From assembly GCF_000960995.1 (NCBI RefSeq), contig NZ_CP009434.1:1860001-1924000 (forward strand): 64,000 nucleotides of DNA. The letters run 5' to 3'. The stretch is from Burkholderia glumae LMG 2196 = ATCC 33617. GTDB lineage: Bacteria; Pseudomonadota; Gammaproteobacteria; Burkholderiales; Burkholderiaceae. Shown in pieces: positions 42,386-51,797 of the stretch (position 1 is its first letter; every line of letters starts with the position of its first letter). Below the pieces are notes generated by a model. That model was not told where the DNA came from, made no database searches, and saw only the letters and a list, made by a program, of their open reading frames with translations. Both the position numbers and the translations under genes were made by a program.

Positions 42386-45300
42386 TCAGGCCGAGGTCTC
42401 GCGCTGCAGCTCGACCACGTTCACCTGCGCGCCGAACACCTCCTCCACCAGCGGCAGCAGATGCGCGTGGTGCGTGAGGAACAGCACCTGCGTGCGGGTG
42501 GACAGTTCGCGCAGCGCGGCCAGGCCGGCCTTCGAGCGCGCGTCGTCGAAGTTGATGAAGAGGTCGTCGGCCACGAACGGCAGCGCGGCCTTGTTGCCGA
42601 GCTGCAATTCCAGCGCGGCGATGCGCAGCGCGAGGAACAGCTGGTCGCGCGTGCCTTCGCTGAGGCCGCCCACCGCCACCGGCCTGCCGTTCGCGCGCCG
42701 CGCGGACAGCTCGGGCGGCTGGCGCTCGGTATCGACCACGAGCCGCGAGAAATCGCCGAGCGTGAGCCCCGCGAAGATCTCGCTCGCGCGGCTCAGCATC
42801 GGCCCCTGCCGCTGCTCGCGATAGCGCTCGATGGCCCAGCGCAGCAGGCGGCTCGCGGTGGCCGCCTCCAGGTACTGCTCAGCCGTGTCGCCCATCGCGG
42901 CGAGCGCCTCCTGGCGTTTCGCCTCGGCAATCGCGGCGCTCGACTGGCCGGCGATCGCGTCGAGCGCCTGCTGCGCCACCACCTCCTCCTGCGCGAGCCG
43001 GCTCAGCGCCGCGCCGCACGCCTCGCCGTCGTGCCGCGCCGCTTCGAGCAGGGCCGGCACCTCGGCGAGATCCTGGGCGGCGATCTCGGCCGCGATCGCC
43101 TCGGGCGTGAGCCCGTCGCCGTCGCGGATCAGCGTGGCACGCGCCGCCGCGATCTCCTCGCGAAGCCGGCGCGCCGTGTCCGAACGCGCCGCCAGCGGCA
43201 GCGCCGCGTCGATCGAGTCGACCCGCGCGCTCGCCAGCAGCGGCGCGACGCGCGCCTGCTCGGCGGCGAGGCCCGCGTTCGCCTCGTCGAGCTGGCGCCG
43301 CGCCTGATCGAGCGCCTCGTCGGCGCGCGCGATCGCGGCCGCGCTCTCGCGCGCCGCCGCCAGCCGCGCGGCCAGCGCGCGCGCGATCGCGGCGCCGTCG
43401 TGGGTGGCCGGCAGGCGCGGATCGAGCGCCTCGGCCAGCGCGGCGGCCTGCCGTGCGAGCGCGGCCAGGTCGGCCCGCATCGCCTCGAGCCGGCGTGCCG
43501 GCGCGTCGGCCGCCGCCAGATGCGCGGCCACTTCGTTGGCCAGATCGACGGCGCCCTGCGCGGCCGCCGCCGAATTCGCGCGCTCGGCGAGCCGCGCCTC
43601 GGCCAGCGCAGCGCGCCACTGCTCGTCCCATTTGTCGTGCTCGCGCTGCGCGCGCTCGACGCGGGCCGCCGCCGTGGCGCGCGCCTGTTCGGCTTCGCTC
43701 ACGCGCGCGTCGAGGTTGCCGCGCTGCGCGACGGCACGCTCGGCCGCCTGCACGAAGGCCTCGGCCGCGCCGAGCCACTGGCTCAGCCGCCCGGTGTCGA
43801 GGTCGGCATCGACGCCGGGCGCCACCGCGAGCAGCGCGGCGGCCAGCGCCTGTTGCGCGCCTGCGCGCTCGGCGCGCAGGCGGTCCAGCTCGCGCGTCTG
43901 CTGGTCGACCGTGCGCTGCGCGGCGAGCGCCGTCTCGCGTCGCGCGAGCCAGTCGCCGATGTCGGCCAGCGCCATGCCGGGCAGGCCGGCGGCCTCGGCC
44001 GCCTCGCTCCAGGCGCGCCGCGTGGCCGCGAGCGCCTGCTCGGCCTCGGCGAATTCGGCTTCCCTGCGCGCCAGCCGGGCGCGCTCGAGCTCGAGCTGCT
44101 GGCGCAGCGACTGCAGCTCGGCGGCGGCCTGCACCGTGCCGAGCTGCGCGTCCACCAGCTGGTCGGCACGCAGGATCGCGTCGTCCAGCGCCGGCGCGCC
44201 GGCCTCGAGCGCGACGGCGCCGCATTTCAGGTCGCGCCAGAGGCCGTCGCGGCGCACGCGCTGCGCGTGCACCTCGGCCTGCGTCACGATCTGCCGGCCC
44301 TGCGCCGCGTGCTGCTCCTGCAGCGCGAGCTTCTCGAACGCGGCGCGTGCCTCGGCCAGCGCGCCGCGTGCGGCGCTCACGGCGCTCATGCCGTCGCTGT
44401 CGGCCTTCTGGTGCGCGGCGAGCCGCGCGGCCGAAGGCAGGTCCATCGTCTTCAGCGCGGCCACCGGCGCGCGCCAGCGGCCGAGCTGATCGAGCGCGTC
44501 GGCCAGCGCGTGGCCGCTCTCGGCCAGCGCCTGCGCCAGTGCGCGCTCCTTCGCCTCGCTCTGCCGGAAGCCCTGCGCGTCGGCCAGCGCGGCGCGCAGG
44601 GCTTCCGGCACCTCGTCGGCGACGATCGCCGCGCGCTGCGCGCTCAGTTGCGCCAGCTCCCGCTCGCGTTCGGCGAGCGCGTCGCGCGCGCCGTCCAGCG
44701 CCTGCTCCAGCGCGCCGCGCCGGTGCAGCAGGTTGGTCACCGTCTTCAAGGCGAGCTCGGACGGCAGCGCCGCGCGCAGGGCCGCCTCGTCGCGCGGCCA
44801 GCCGAGCTGCGCGGCCGCCGCGAACGCGGCCTCGAGTTCGCGCGCGATGTCCGCCTCCACCAGCGGACGTGCCTGCTCGTGACGCGCGCATTCGACGCGC
44901 AGCGCGTCGAGCGCCTCGATGTCGGCGGCGAACGCGATCGCCTCGGGATCGGCGCGAAGCGCGTCACGCTCGGCCTGCCGCCTCGCGAGTTCCTCCCGAT
45001 AGGTGTCGAGCTTCGCGCGCACCGCCGAGAGCGTGGCGCGCGCCTCGAGCAGATCGGCCGTCGCGCTCGGCGGCAGCTCCAGCACCGGGCCGAGCGCCGC
45101 GAGTTCGGCCGCCTTCGCGGCTTCGGCGTTCAGATAGGGAGCGAGGCGCCGCACGCGCTCGAGCTTGGAGCGCATGGCGTCGAGCCGCCGCTGCGCGGCG
45201 CGGGCCTGCTCGATCTCGCCGCGAACCTTGTCGAGCGCCGCCTGGCGCTCGACCCAGTCGCGCGTGCGAACCTGGAGCGCACGCAGCTCGGCGGTGGCCT

Positions 45301-45883
45301 CGGCGAAGGCGGCCTCGGCGGCGGCGAAGGCGGTCTTGCCGCTGCGCGGCGCCCATAGCGCCGCGCGCAACGCTTCCAGCTCCTCGCGCACCGGCCCGAG
45401 GCTGCCGATGCCGGCCGCCGATTCGAACAGCACCTGCCCGAGCTTGTCGGACGCGTCGAGCAGGCTGCGCCCGCCCGCCACCAGCCGCTCGTGGTCGAGG
45501 CAGAACATCTGCTCGAAGAACTCGCGGGTCGCGCCGTCGAGCGCCGCCTCGAGGAAATCGTCGGGCAGCTTGCCGTCGTCCTCGGGCTTGCGCAGCGATT
45601 TGGCGCCGCGCGCGCGGTGGAACGCCAGCGTGGCGCCGCCCGCGCCGCCGCGCCCGACGTCGAGCAGGCCGCCCAGGCGCAGGTCCGAGACGTCGTGGAC
45701 GAAGTTGAGCGGCGTCTTCAGCTTCATGCCGAACAGCAGCTCCGACACGGCGGTGCGCACCGTCGACTTGCCGGCCTCGTTGGGCCCGACGATCACATGA
45801 AAGTCATGGGCCGCCGGCGGGAACCGCAGCGTGGCGTCGGTGAACTTGCCGTACCTGAACAGCTCGAGCTGGCGAATCCGCAT
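42386..45883 (-). CDS. YhaN-type ATPase, Rad50/SbcC-like
   Basis: A 1165-residue SMC-like ATPase. Walker A is GPNEAGKST at residues 33-41 and the N-terminal half is a split ABC ATPase lobe. The middle (about 180-1000) is a very long alanine/glutamate/arginine-rich coiled coil, and the C-terminus supplies the signature VGGLSEGTRDQLFLAL and Walker B LPFVADDLFINFDDAR. The partner nuclease gene lies 3 bp upstream. Such YhaO-YhaN pairs (SbcEF in Bacillus) form MRN-like complexes that process DNA ends. The coiled coil lacks an obvious zinc hook, as usual for YhaN. Confidence 0.9.
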   Translation of the reverse strand: MRIRQLELFRYGKFTDATLRFPPAAHDFHVIVGPNEAGKSTVRTAVSELLFGMKLKTPLNFVHDVSDLRLGGLLDVGRGGAGGATLAFHRARGAKSLRKPEDDGKLPDDFLEAALDGATREFFEQMFCLDHERLVAGGRSLLDASDKLGQVLFESAAGIGSLGPVREELEALRAALWAPRSGKTAFAAAEAAFAEATAELRALQVRTRDWVERQAALDKVRGEIEQARAAQRRLDAMRSKLERVRRLAPYLNAEAAKAAELAALGPVLELPPSATADLLEARATLSAVRAKLDTYREELARRQAERDALRADPEAIAFAADIEALDALRVECARHEQARPLVEADIARELEAAFAAAAQLGWPRDEAALRAALPSELALKTVTNLLHRRGALEQALDGARDALAERERELAQLSAQRAAIVADEVPEALRAALADAQGFRQSEAKERALAQALAESGHALADALDQLGRWRAPVAALKTMDLPSAARLAAHQKADSDGMSAVSAARGALAEARAAFEKLALQEQHAAQGRQIVTQAEVHAQRVRRDGLWRDLKCGAVALEAGAPALDDAILRADQLVDAQLGTVQAAAELQSLRQQLELERARLARREAEFAEAEQALAATRRAWSEAAEAAGLPGMALADIGDWLARRETALAAQRTVDQQTRELDRLRAERAGAQQALAAALLAVAPGVDADLDTGRLSQWLGAAEAFVQAAERAVAQRGNLDARVSEAEQARATAAARVERAQREHDKWDEQWRAALAEARLAERANSAAAAQGAVDLANEVAAHLAAADAPARRLEAMRADLAALARQAAALAEALDPRLPATHDGAAIARALAARLAAARESAAAIARADEALDQARRQLDEANAGLAAEQARVAPLLASARVDSIDAALPLAARSDTARRLREEIAAARATLIRDGDGLTPEAIAAEIAAQDLAEVPALLEAARHDGEACGAALSRLAQEEVVAQQALDAIAGQSSAAIAEAKRQEALAAMGDTAEQYLEAATASRLLRWAIERYREQRQGPMLSRASEIFAGLTLGDFSRLVVDTERQPPELSARRANGRPVAVGGLSEGTRDQLFLALRIAALELQLGNKAALPFVADDLFINFDDARSKAGLAALRELSTRTQVLFLTHHAHLLPLVEEVFGAQVNVVELQRETSA

Positions 45884-45886
45884 CGC

Positions 45887-47155
45887 TCACTCCCCCCGCG
45901 CCAGGCGCGCGACGAGCGCCGTGCCCACCTGCTCGACCAGCGCCGGCAGCTCGCCGGCGCGCGCGGCGCCGAGCAGCGGCACGTCCTCGCCGCGCACCTC
46001 GCTGCGGACCTTGCCGACGAACGGCTTCAGCTCCCGGTCGAGGCTCGCGAGAAACTCGCGATCGTGGATCGCCTCGGCCAGGATGCGCCGCAGGTCGTCG
46101 AGCGCCTCGAGCGGCTCGCCGTGCGCGGCCGGCTCGGCAGGCGGCGCGGTGCGCAGCTTGACCTTCTCGAGCCAGAGCCGCTGGTTGCCGAGCATGCCGA
46201 TCTGGTTCAGCACCTCGGCGCGCAGCTCGGCCGCGCGGCCGAACAGCTGGCCATGCAGCGGCGTCGCGCCGGTGACGGTCACGCGCACCGCGCGCGGCAC
46301 CTCGCCGTCGCTGGCGAGCAGCGCCTCCAGCGCCGCGCCGATCTTGTGCGACAGCGCCTCGATCGTCTCGCAGTCGCCCGCCCCGACCTCGAGCGCCTCC
46401 CAGCGCAGCACGTCGATGAACAGCCGCTCGACCTCGGTGCGCCCGCCCTCCACCGTCACCAGCACCGCGCCGCGCCGGCCCGTCTCGCGAATGTGGCGCC
46501 CCTGCAGGTTGCCGGGAAACACGATCGTCGAGGCCTCGTTCCATTGCTGGAACTCGTGGACATGGCCGAGCGCCCAGTAGTCGTAGCCCTTGGCGTGCAG
46601 CTCGGCGCGCGAGCACGGCGCGTAGTTCGCGTGCAGCGTGCCGCCTTCCAGCGCCGTGTGCAGCACGCCGATGTTGTAGGCGCCCGGCACCGGGTCGGGA
46701 TAGCCGATGGCGAGGTTGTCGACCACCGCCTTGTCCTTGAAGCTCTGCCCGTGCAGCGCGACGCGCGTGCCGTCGGCGTCGCCGGAATCGAGCCGGAAGG
46801 TGGCCGGCTTGCGCGACGGGAACACCGTGACATTGGGCGGCAGCGCGAGCTTCCTGCTCATCTCGCTCTCGGCGTCGTGATTGCCCCACAGCACGAACAC
46901 GGGGATCTGCGCGTCGCGCAGGCGGGCCATCTGCCGGCCGAAGAAGATGCCGGTGTTGTGATCCTTCCAGTCGCCGTCGTACAGATCGCCGGCGATCACG
47001 ACGAACGCCACGGCTTCGTCGATCGCGCGATCGACCAGCAGTTGCAGCGCGTCGCGCGAGGCCTGGCGCAATTGCGCGGCGGGCGCGTCGGGATAGGCGC
47101 TGAGCCCGTGCAGGGGGCTGTCCAGATGGATGTCGGCCGCGTGGATGAACTTCAC
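45887..47155 (-). CDS. YhaO-type DNA repair exonuclease (SbcD/Mre11-like)
   Basis: A 422-residue calcineurin-like phosphoesterase. The five metal-binding motifs are clear: AADIHLDSPL (D8, H10), IAGDLYDGD, LWGNHDAE, a middle histidine region and GHVHEF. It begins at a GTG (47155) with AGAGGA seven bases upstream; the longer frame to 47299 has no support. It probably acts as the nuclease subunit with the ATPase encoded 3 bp downstream, cutting DNA ends or hairpins. No SOS box is visible upstream. Confidence 0.9.
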   Translation of the reverse strand: MKFIHAADIHLDSPLHGLSAYPDAPAAQLRQASRDALQLLVDRAIDEAVAFVVIAGDLYDGDWKDHNTGIFFGRQMARLRDAQIPVFVLWGNHDAESEMSRKLALPPNVTVFPSRKPATFRLDSGDADGTRVALHGQSFKDKAVVDNLAIGYPDPVPGAYNIGVLHTALEGGTLHANYAPCSRAELHAKGYDYWALGHVHEFQQWNEASTIVFPGNLQGRHIRETGRRGAVLVTVEGGRTEVERLFIDVLRWEALEVGAGDCETIEALSHKIGAALEALLASDGEVPRAVRVTVTGATPLHGQLFGRAAELRAEVLNQIGMLGNQRLWLEKVKLRTAPPAEPAAHGEPLEALDDLRRILAEAIHDREFLASLDRELKPFVGKVRSEVRGEDVPLLGAARAGELPALVEQVGTALVARLARGE

Positions 47156-47342
47156 GACGAGTCCTCTCGTTCGAATCGGGAAAGGGCCGCCGGGCGCACG
47201 CGAGGCGCGCGCCCGGCGGCTCGGTCCGCAGATTGTAGAGGGCAATCGCCCGCGCTGCGGAAAGATCGGCGCGCGGGCTTGTCGGCCGCCCAGGCTCACG
47301 CTTGGCGCTTCGGCACGCCGCTGCCCCGCGGCCGGCCGGCGC

Positions 47343-50111
47343 CTAGGGCCGTGCCGCGCCAGCCGTGCTAGCCGCGTCGGCCGCGTCGGGCGGGTGCGGG
47401 CCTTCGGCGAGCGCCGCCGGCAGCGTCAGGCGCGTGACGTCGAGCCCCGGGTCGGCCGCGATGGCCCGCGCCTCGAACGGCGTGCGCAGCCAGCGCCGCG
47501 CCGCGTAGCGACGCGTGCCGTCGGCGTAATGCGGCGAGGCCGGATCGTCGGATTCCGAATGCGCGAGCAGCGTATGGGCCTCGGGGCCGCGTGCATCGAA
47601 GGTGACCACCTGCAGGTAGCTGTTGCCCGCCAGCGTGTCGGCCGTGATCGGCTGGCGCGCGCGGGGCTTGCCGTAGTCGCAGACGGCGGTGAAGTAGCCG
47701 AGATTGGCGCAGCCGCCGTAGAGCGGGATCGACTCGCCGTTGCGCGTCAGGTAGAGCGTCTCGCCGCGCCTGGCATCGAGCGCGAAGCCGGCGTCGGTCA
47801 CGGCCAGGATCGCCGCGCCGAACGCCTCGGCGATCGCGGGATCGTCGGCGCGCAAGCCCGCCGGCGTATGCAGCGGATCGGCCGCGTCGAACGGCTGCGT
47901 GTAGAGCCGCGCCGGCGCGAGCTTCGCGACGCGCGCCCAGAACTGGTCCCACAGCAGGACGCCGCGCGCCTCGGGATCGGCCGCGCCGTGCCAGGCACGC
48001 AGCGTCGCGCAGGCCGCCGCGGTCGGCGCGCGGCGCGCGGGCCGGTAAGCGGCACCGCTCAGCAGGTCGTGCCCGACCATGATGACCGGGTTCGTGCAGA
48101 CGCGATCGAGCAGCGCCGGCCGGTAGCGTGTCGCCGACAGCGTCTCGCCCGCCAGCGAGAAGCGCTCGACCTCGGCCGTCGTCACCGCCGCCGGGTTCGC
48201 CGGGTTCCCAGCATGCGGCGCAGCGGCCGCTGCGGCCGCCCGCATCGCGAACCGCAGGCCGAGCTGCGCGCGCAGGTCGAGCGGCGCGGCACCGACGCCC
48301 GTCACGCGCGCGAAGCCCGTCAGCGGCGCGGCCGGATTCGCGAGCCAGTAGCTGTTGTTCATGTTGGCGACGAAATCGCGCCGCAGCAGGCCCGGCATCG
48401 CGCTCGCGGGCAAGGAGCTGGGCCGCGCGGCGCTGCTGTCGCGGCGCCAGTCGCAGGCGGCGCGCGCGCCGTCGAGGAACGGCACGCCGGGCACCCTGGC
48501 GTCGAACGCGCGGCCGAGCGGCGGCGTGCAGCGGTCGGCCAGCGCATCGGGCACGTCCGGCACGTTGCCGATGTCGGCGTACCAGACGCGCGGGTCGCCG
48601 CGCCCGATCGCCAGCGTGTTGACCCACGGCATCGCGGTCGCGGCCCGCTGCGCCGCGATGAACGCGTCGAGCGAACGCGCGCGGCCGAAGGCGAGGAAGG
48701 TGGCGAAGATCGCGTCGTTGTCGGCGTTCACGTCGCGCAGGGCGAACGCCTGCCTGCGGGTCCAGGCCAGCGCGGGCGACCACGACGACAGGTCGACGAG
48801 CGGGCCGTAACGGCTGCGGTACAGCGTGCGCGTGACGCTGGCGAGCGTGCCGTCGGGCCGCCGCACCGGCACCGTCAGCACCACCGGCGTCATCGCGATG
48901 CGCCGGCCGTCCACCCGATAGACGGTGGGGTCGTCCGCGGCCAGCGTCAGCTGGAACAGGCCGAAGCGGCGCGCGCCGGACACCGTGTGGGTCCACGCCA
49001 CCGCGTCGTTGTAGCCGATCATGATGACCGGCACGCCGAGAAACGATGCGCCGCTCACGTTCAGCCGGCCGGGAATCGTCAGTTGCGCCTGGTAGAAACG
49101 GTCGGGGCCGCTCCAGAACCAGTGCGGATTGCCGAGCAGGATCGGCTCGCCGTGCGTGGCGTCGCGGCCGAACGCGATGCCGTTGCTGCCGATGCCGTAG
49201 TGGCCGCCGACCTGCATCGCCTCGGCGTCGAGCCCGGCCAGCCCGCCGGCCGCCGTCAGGCCCGAGGCCGCGGCCGCCGCGGCCCCGCGCGCCGCGAGGC
49301 CGGCGTGCCGGGCCGCCTCGGCGGGCGGCCGCGCGTTCGCGAGCGCCGCGACGAACCGCGCCGCGCCGCCGGCCAGGTTCGCCGCGTACAGGCGCCGAAC
49401 CACGTCGTCGGCGGTGATGGCCGCAAGCCACGGCGCCGCGCGGCAGGCGGCATGCCGGCCCGGCGCGCCGCCCGCGCGCAGTTCGGCGAGATAGCGGTCG
49501 TAGCCGGCCGCGAAGCCGCTGATCAGTTGCCGTAGCTCGGGCGGCTGGCTGCGGCGGTAGCGAGCGAGCGTGGCCGGCGGCGCGACGAGCCGGAAAAAGA
49601 AATCGGAATCGAGATTGGTCGGCGTGCCGAACGTCGAGCGCGCGGCCGGCTTGCCGCCGGCACCGAAAAAGCGCGCGCGCTCGCCGCGATAGGTGACGAA
49701 CGCCTCGGCCATCGTGCAGAGGTTGTCGCTCGCCTGCGCGTAGCCGTAGCCGTAGCCGAGCGCCTGCCAGTTCGCGGCCTCGATGTGCGGGATGCCGTCG
49801 GTGGTGCGGCGGATCACGACCGTGGCAGCCAGGCCCGAAGCGGCGGCCGCGATGTCGGCCGCGCCGGCCGGCGCAGCAACGCCCGCTGCGACCTCCGAAG
49901 CGGCAGCCGGCTTGGCCGGCCCGCCGGCCGCCGGCCTGGCTGCCGCCTGGGTTGCCGCATCGGCGCCCGTCTCGCGCGGGGCGCTGCAACCGGCGCTGCC
50001 GGCCGCGCCCGCGACGCTCGCGACGAGCGCGAGCCTGCCTGCCCATGCCGAGCATCGCCGGCCGATCCGGCCGGCCGTGCCATACCCCTTCCTCCATGCT
50101 GCGAAAACCAT
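47343..50111 (-). CDS. Penicillin acylase-family Ntn-hydrolase (AHL acylase-like)
   Basis: A 922-residue precursor in the penicillin G acylase/PvdQ/QuiP family. The N-terminal 45 residues form a signal with a cysteine at 42 (GSAGC, an imperfect lipobox), followed by an alanine-rich linker. The alpha-chain starts around VVIRRTTDGIPHIEA and the beta-chain is released at S309 in HYGIGSNGIAF, the nucleophile after autocleavage. N-acyl homoserine lactone or beta-lactam side-chain hydrolysis in the periplasm is possible; PvdQ also matures pyoverdine, which is interesting because a PvdE-type exporter lies 2 kb away. It is single in its operon. Substrate not deducible. Confidence 0.88.
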   Translation of the reverse strand: MVFAAWRKGYGTAGRIGRRCSAWAGRLALVASVAGAAGSAGCSAPRETGADAATQAAARPAAGGPAKPAAASEVAAGVAAPAGAADIAAAASGLAATVVIRRTTDGIPHIEAANWQALGYGYGYAQASDNLCTMAEAFVTYRGERARFFGAGGKPAARSTFGTPTNLDSDFFFRLVAPPATLARYRRSQPPELRQLISGFAAGYDRYLAELRAGGAPGRHAACRAAPWLAAITADDVVRRLYAANLAGGAARFVAALANARPPAEAARHAGLAARGAAAAAASGLTAAGGLAGLDAEAMQVGGHYGIGSNGIAFGRDATHGEPILLGNPHWFWSGPDRFYQAQLTIPGRLNVSGASFLGVPVIMIGYNDAVAWTHTVSGARRFGLFQLTLAADDPTVYRVDGRRIAMTPVVLTVPVRRPDGTLASVTRTLYRSRYGPLVDLSSWSPALAWTRRQAFALRDVNADNDAIFATFLAFGRARSLDAFIAAQRAATAMPWVNTLAIGRGDPRVWYADIGNVPDVPDALADRCTPPLGRAFDARVPGVPFLDGARAACDWRRDSSAARPSSLPASAMPGLLRRDFVANMNNSYWLANPAAPLTGFARVTGVGAAPLDLRAQLGLRFAMRAAAAAAAPHAGNPANPAAVTTAEVERFSLAGETLSATRYRPALLDRVCTNPVIMVGHDLLSGAAYRPARRAPTAAACATLRAWHGAADPEARGVLLWDQFWARVAKLAPARLYTQPFDAADPLHTPAGLRADDPAIAEAFGAAILAVTDAGFALDARRGETLYLTRNGESIPLYGGCANLGYFTAVCDYGKPRARQPITADTLAGNSYLQVVTFDARGPEAHTLLAHSESDDPASPHYADGTRRYAARRWLRTPFEARAIAADPGLDVTRLTLPAALAEGPHPPDAADAASTAGAARP

Positions 50112-50333
50112 GTGCCTCCCATGCGTGACTGACGGATGGCCGAAGCCGGTTCCGACCGGTCGCGCCGGCGCGCAATGCGCGGCCGGTGCCGGTCGGTCAT
50201 GGCCTCTCTCGATCCCGTGACGCGCGCGGGCGGATCGTTATTGGAATGGGATGGCGGCGCTGCCGAAGGCCCCGCGTTCGGCAGCGCGCCGCGCCCGGGG
50301 CGAGCCGGGCGGATTCGGACGGACTCGGAAGAA

Positions 50334-50783
50334 TCAGGCGCCGTCGGGGTCGGCCCCGCGCGGCTTCGGCCGGCATTCGGCGCAGTAGCCATGCAGCACC
50401 AGATGGTGGCCCGTCAGCAGATAGCCGAGCGCATCGGCGGCCGCCTTCTCACGGCCGTCGATCAGCGGATCGGAGAACTCGTCCACCTTGCCGCAAGCCA
50501 GGCAGATGATGTGATCGTGCCGCTTGCCGTCGTTGAGCTCGTAGACGTGGCGGTTCGAATCGAGCGTGCCGCTCGTCAGGATTCCCGCCTCGACGAACTG
50601 CGAGAGCACCCGGTAGACCGTGGCGAGACCGATGTCGATCTTCTCGGCCAGCAGATGGCGAAACACGTCCTCGGCACTGACGTGCCGCGGACGCGCCGCC
50701 GCGAAGAACTCCAGCACCTTCACGCGCGGCAACGTCGCGCGCAATCCCGCACCCTGCAACTGCTCATGGACTGGCATCAGCAT
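50334..50783 (-). CDS. Fur-family transcriptional regulator
   Basis: A 149-residue ferric uptake regulator homologue. The winged helix spans about 5-80 (LRATLPRVKVLEFF; IDIGLATVYRVLSQF), and the metal sites are RHDHIICLACGK (H89, H91, C94, C97) and GYCAECR (C134, C137). The ATGs at 50783 and 50777 are the possible starts; the frame beyond has no homology-like sequence. It is divergent from a nitroreductase gene with a Fur box 205 bp upstream. It looks more divergent from the canonical Burkholderia Fur I remember, so it is probably a second Fur copy or a Zur-like relative. Confidence 0.9.
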   Translation of the reverse strand: MLMPVHEQLQGAGLRATLPRVKVLEFFAAARPRHVSAEDVFRHLLAEKIDIGLATVYRVLSQFVEAGILTSGTLDSNRHVYELNDGKRHDHIICLACGKVDEFSDPLIDGREKAAADALGYLLTGHHLVLHGYCAECRPKPRGADPDGA

Positions 50784-50987
50784 AGACGAGTCGACAATGG
50801 ACGGGCCGGCCCGGGCGGCCCGCCGCGACCGATCTCGCCGCCCCGCCGCCGCGCGCCTCGGCCCGAGTACCCGGCCGATCGACAGCGACCGTCGGGACAG
50901 GTAATCGCGGCCGGCGCGGCGCACCCGATGCCCCGGCGCCACGCCGCGCCGGCCGCGCGCGTAAGCGCTACCATACCTCATAACAAT

Positions 50988-51006
50988 ACGAATGAGAATC
51001 ATTTGC
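50988..51006 (+). promoter_or_regulatory. Fur box before the nitroreductase gene
   Basis: The 19 bases centred on GAGAATCATT match the consensus GATAATGATAATCATTATC at 13 positions. It lies 53 bp upstream of the ATG at 51059, where it could block a promoter when iron is plentiful. Confidence 0.65.
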
Positions 51007-51058
51007 ACAAATGAAAAGGCATGCGCATCATGACGGGAATCAGTCGAACGGAGCCACC

Positions 51059-51706
51059 ATGACGCAAGCCAAGCTCACCACCCCGGCCCCCGCCGCCCAT
51101 CCACCGGCCGGCCGCGTCGCGCCAGAGGCGGGCCGCGCGCTCGTCGAGGTCCTGCTGTCGCGCCAGTCGCACCGGCAGTTGACCGAGCCGGCGCCGCGCG
51201 ACCACGAACTCGGCCTGATCCTCGACGCCGCGCTGCGCGCGCCCGATCACGGGCGACTGCGGCCGTGGCGCTTCGCGCTGATTCGCGACGAGGCGCGCGC
51301 GGAGCTGGCCGAGCTGCTGACGGAACTGGCCGTCGCGCGCGAGCCGGGCCTGTCGCCCGACCAACGCGAGGCGCGCGGCCGGGCCGCCTGGGCAGCGCCG
51401 CTGATCATCGCGGTGGCCGCCGCGATCCGCCACCTGCACGGGGTTCCCGAGATCGAGCAGATGCTCTCGACGGGTGCCGCGGCGATGAACATGCTCAACG
51501 CGATCCACGCGCTCGGCTACGGCGGCTTCTGGATCACCGGTGCCGACAGCTACGATCCGAACCTGGCCGCCGCGCTCGATTTCGAGCCGCAGGACCGGCT
51601 GCTCGGCTTCCTGATGGTCGGCACGCCGGTATCGGCGGCCGCGCCGCCGGCCCGGCCGCCGCGCGCGCATCACGTGCGCGAATGGCTCGGCCGCACCGCG
51701 ATCTGA
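51059..51706 (+). CDS. Nitroreductase-family flavoprotein
   Basis: A 215-residue FMN-dependent nitroreductase-like oxidoreductase (YdjA/RutE type). Landmarks are RQSHRQLTEPAP (FMN phosphate binding), APDHGRLRPWRF and the central GYGGFWITG; the protein has the usual single-domain length. GGAG lies five bases before the ATG at 51059; the ATG at 51011 is not supported. The Fur box upstream suggests iron-repressed expression, which is consistent with reductases that release iron from ferric chelates, though no such activity is shown. Confidence 0.87.
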   Translation: MTQAKLTTPAPAAHPPAGRVAPEAGRALVEVLLSRQSHRQLTEPAPRDHELGLILDAALRAPDHGRLRPWRFALIRDEARAELAELLTELAVAREPGLSPDQREARGRAAWAAPLIIAVAAAIRHLHGVPEIEQMLSTGAAAMNMLNAIHALGYGGFWITGADSYDPNLAAALDFEPQDRLLGFLMVGTPVSAAAPPARPPRAHHVREWLGRTAI

Positions 51707-51797
51707 GCGACGATCGAGCCCGCCAGCCCGTCAGCCGCGCTCGGGCCCAAACCGCGCCGGTGCCCGGGCCGGCAGCCGGCACCGGCCGGCCGCCGCC

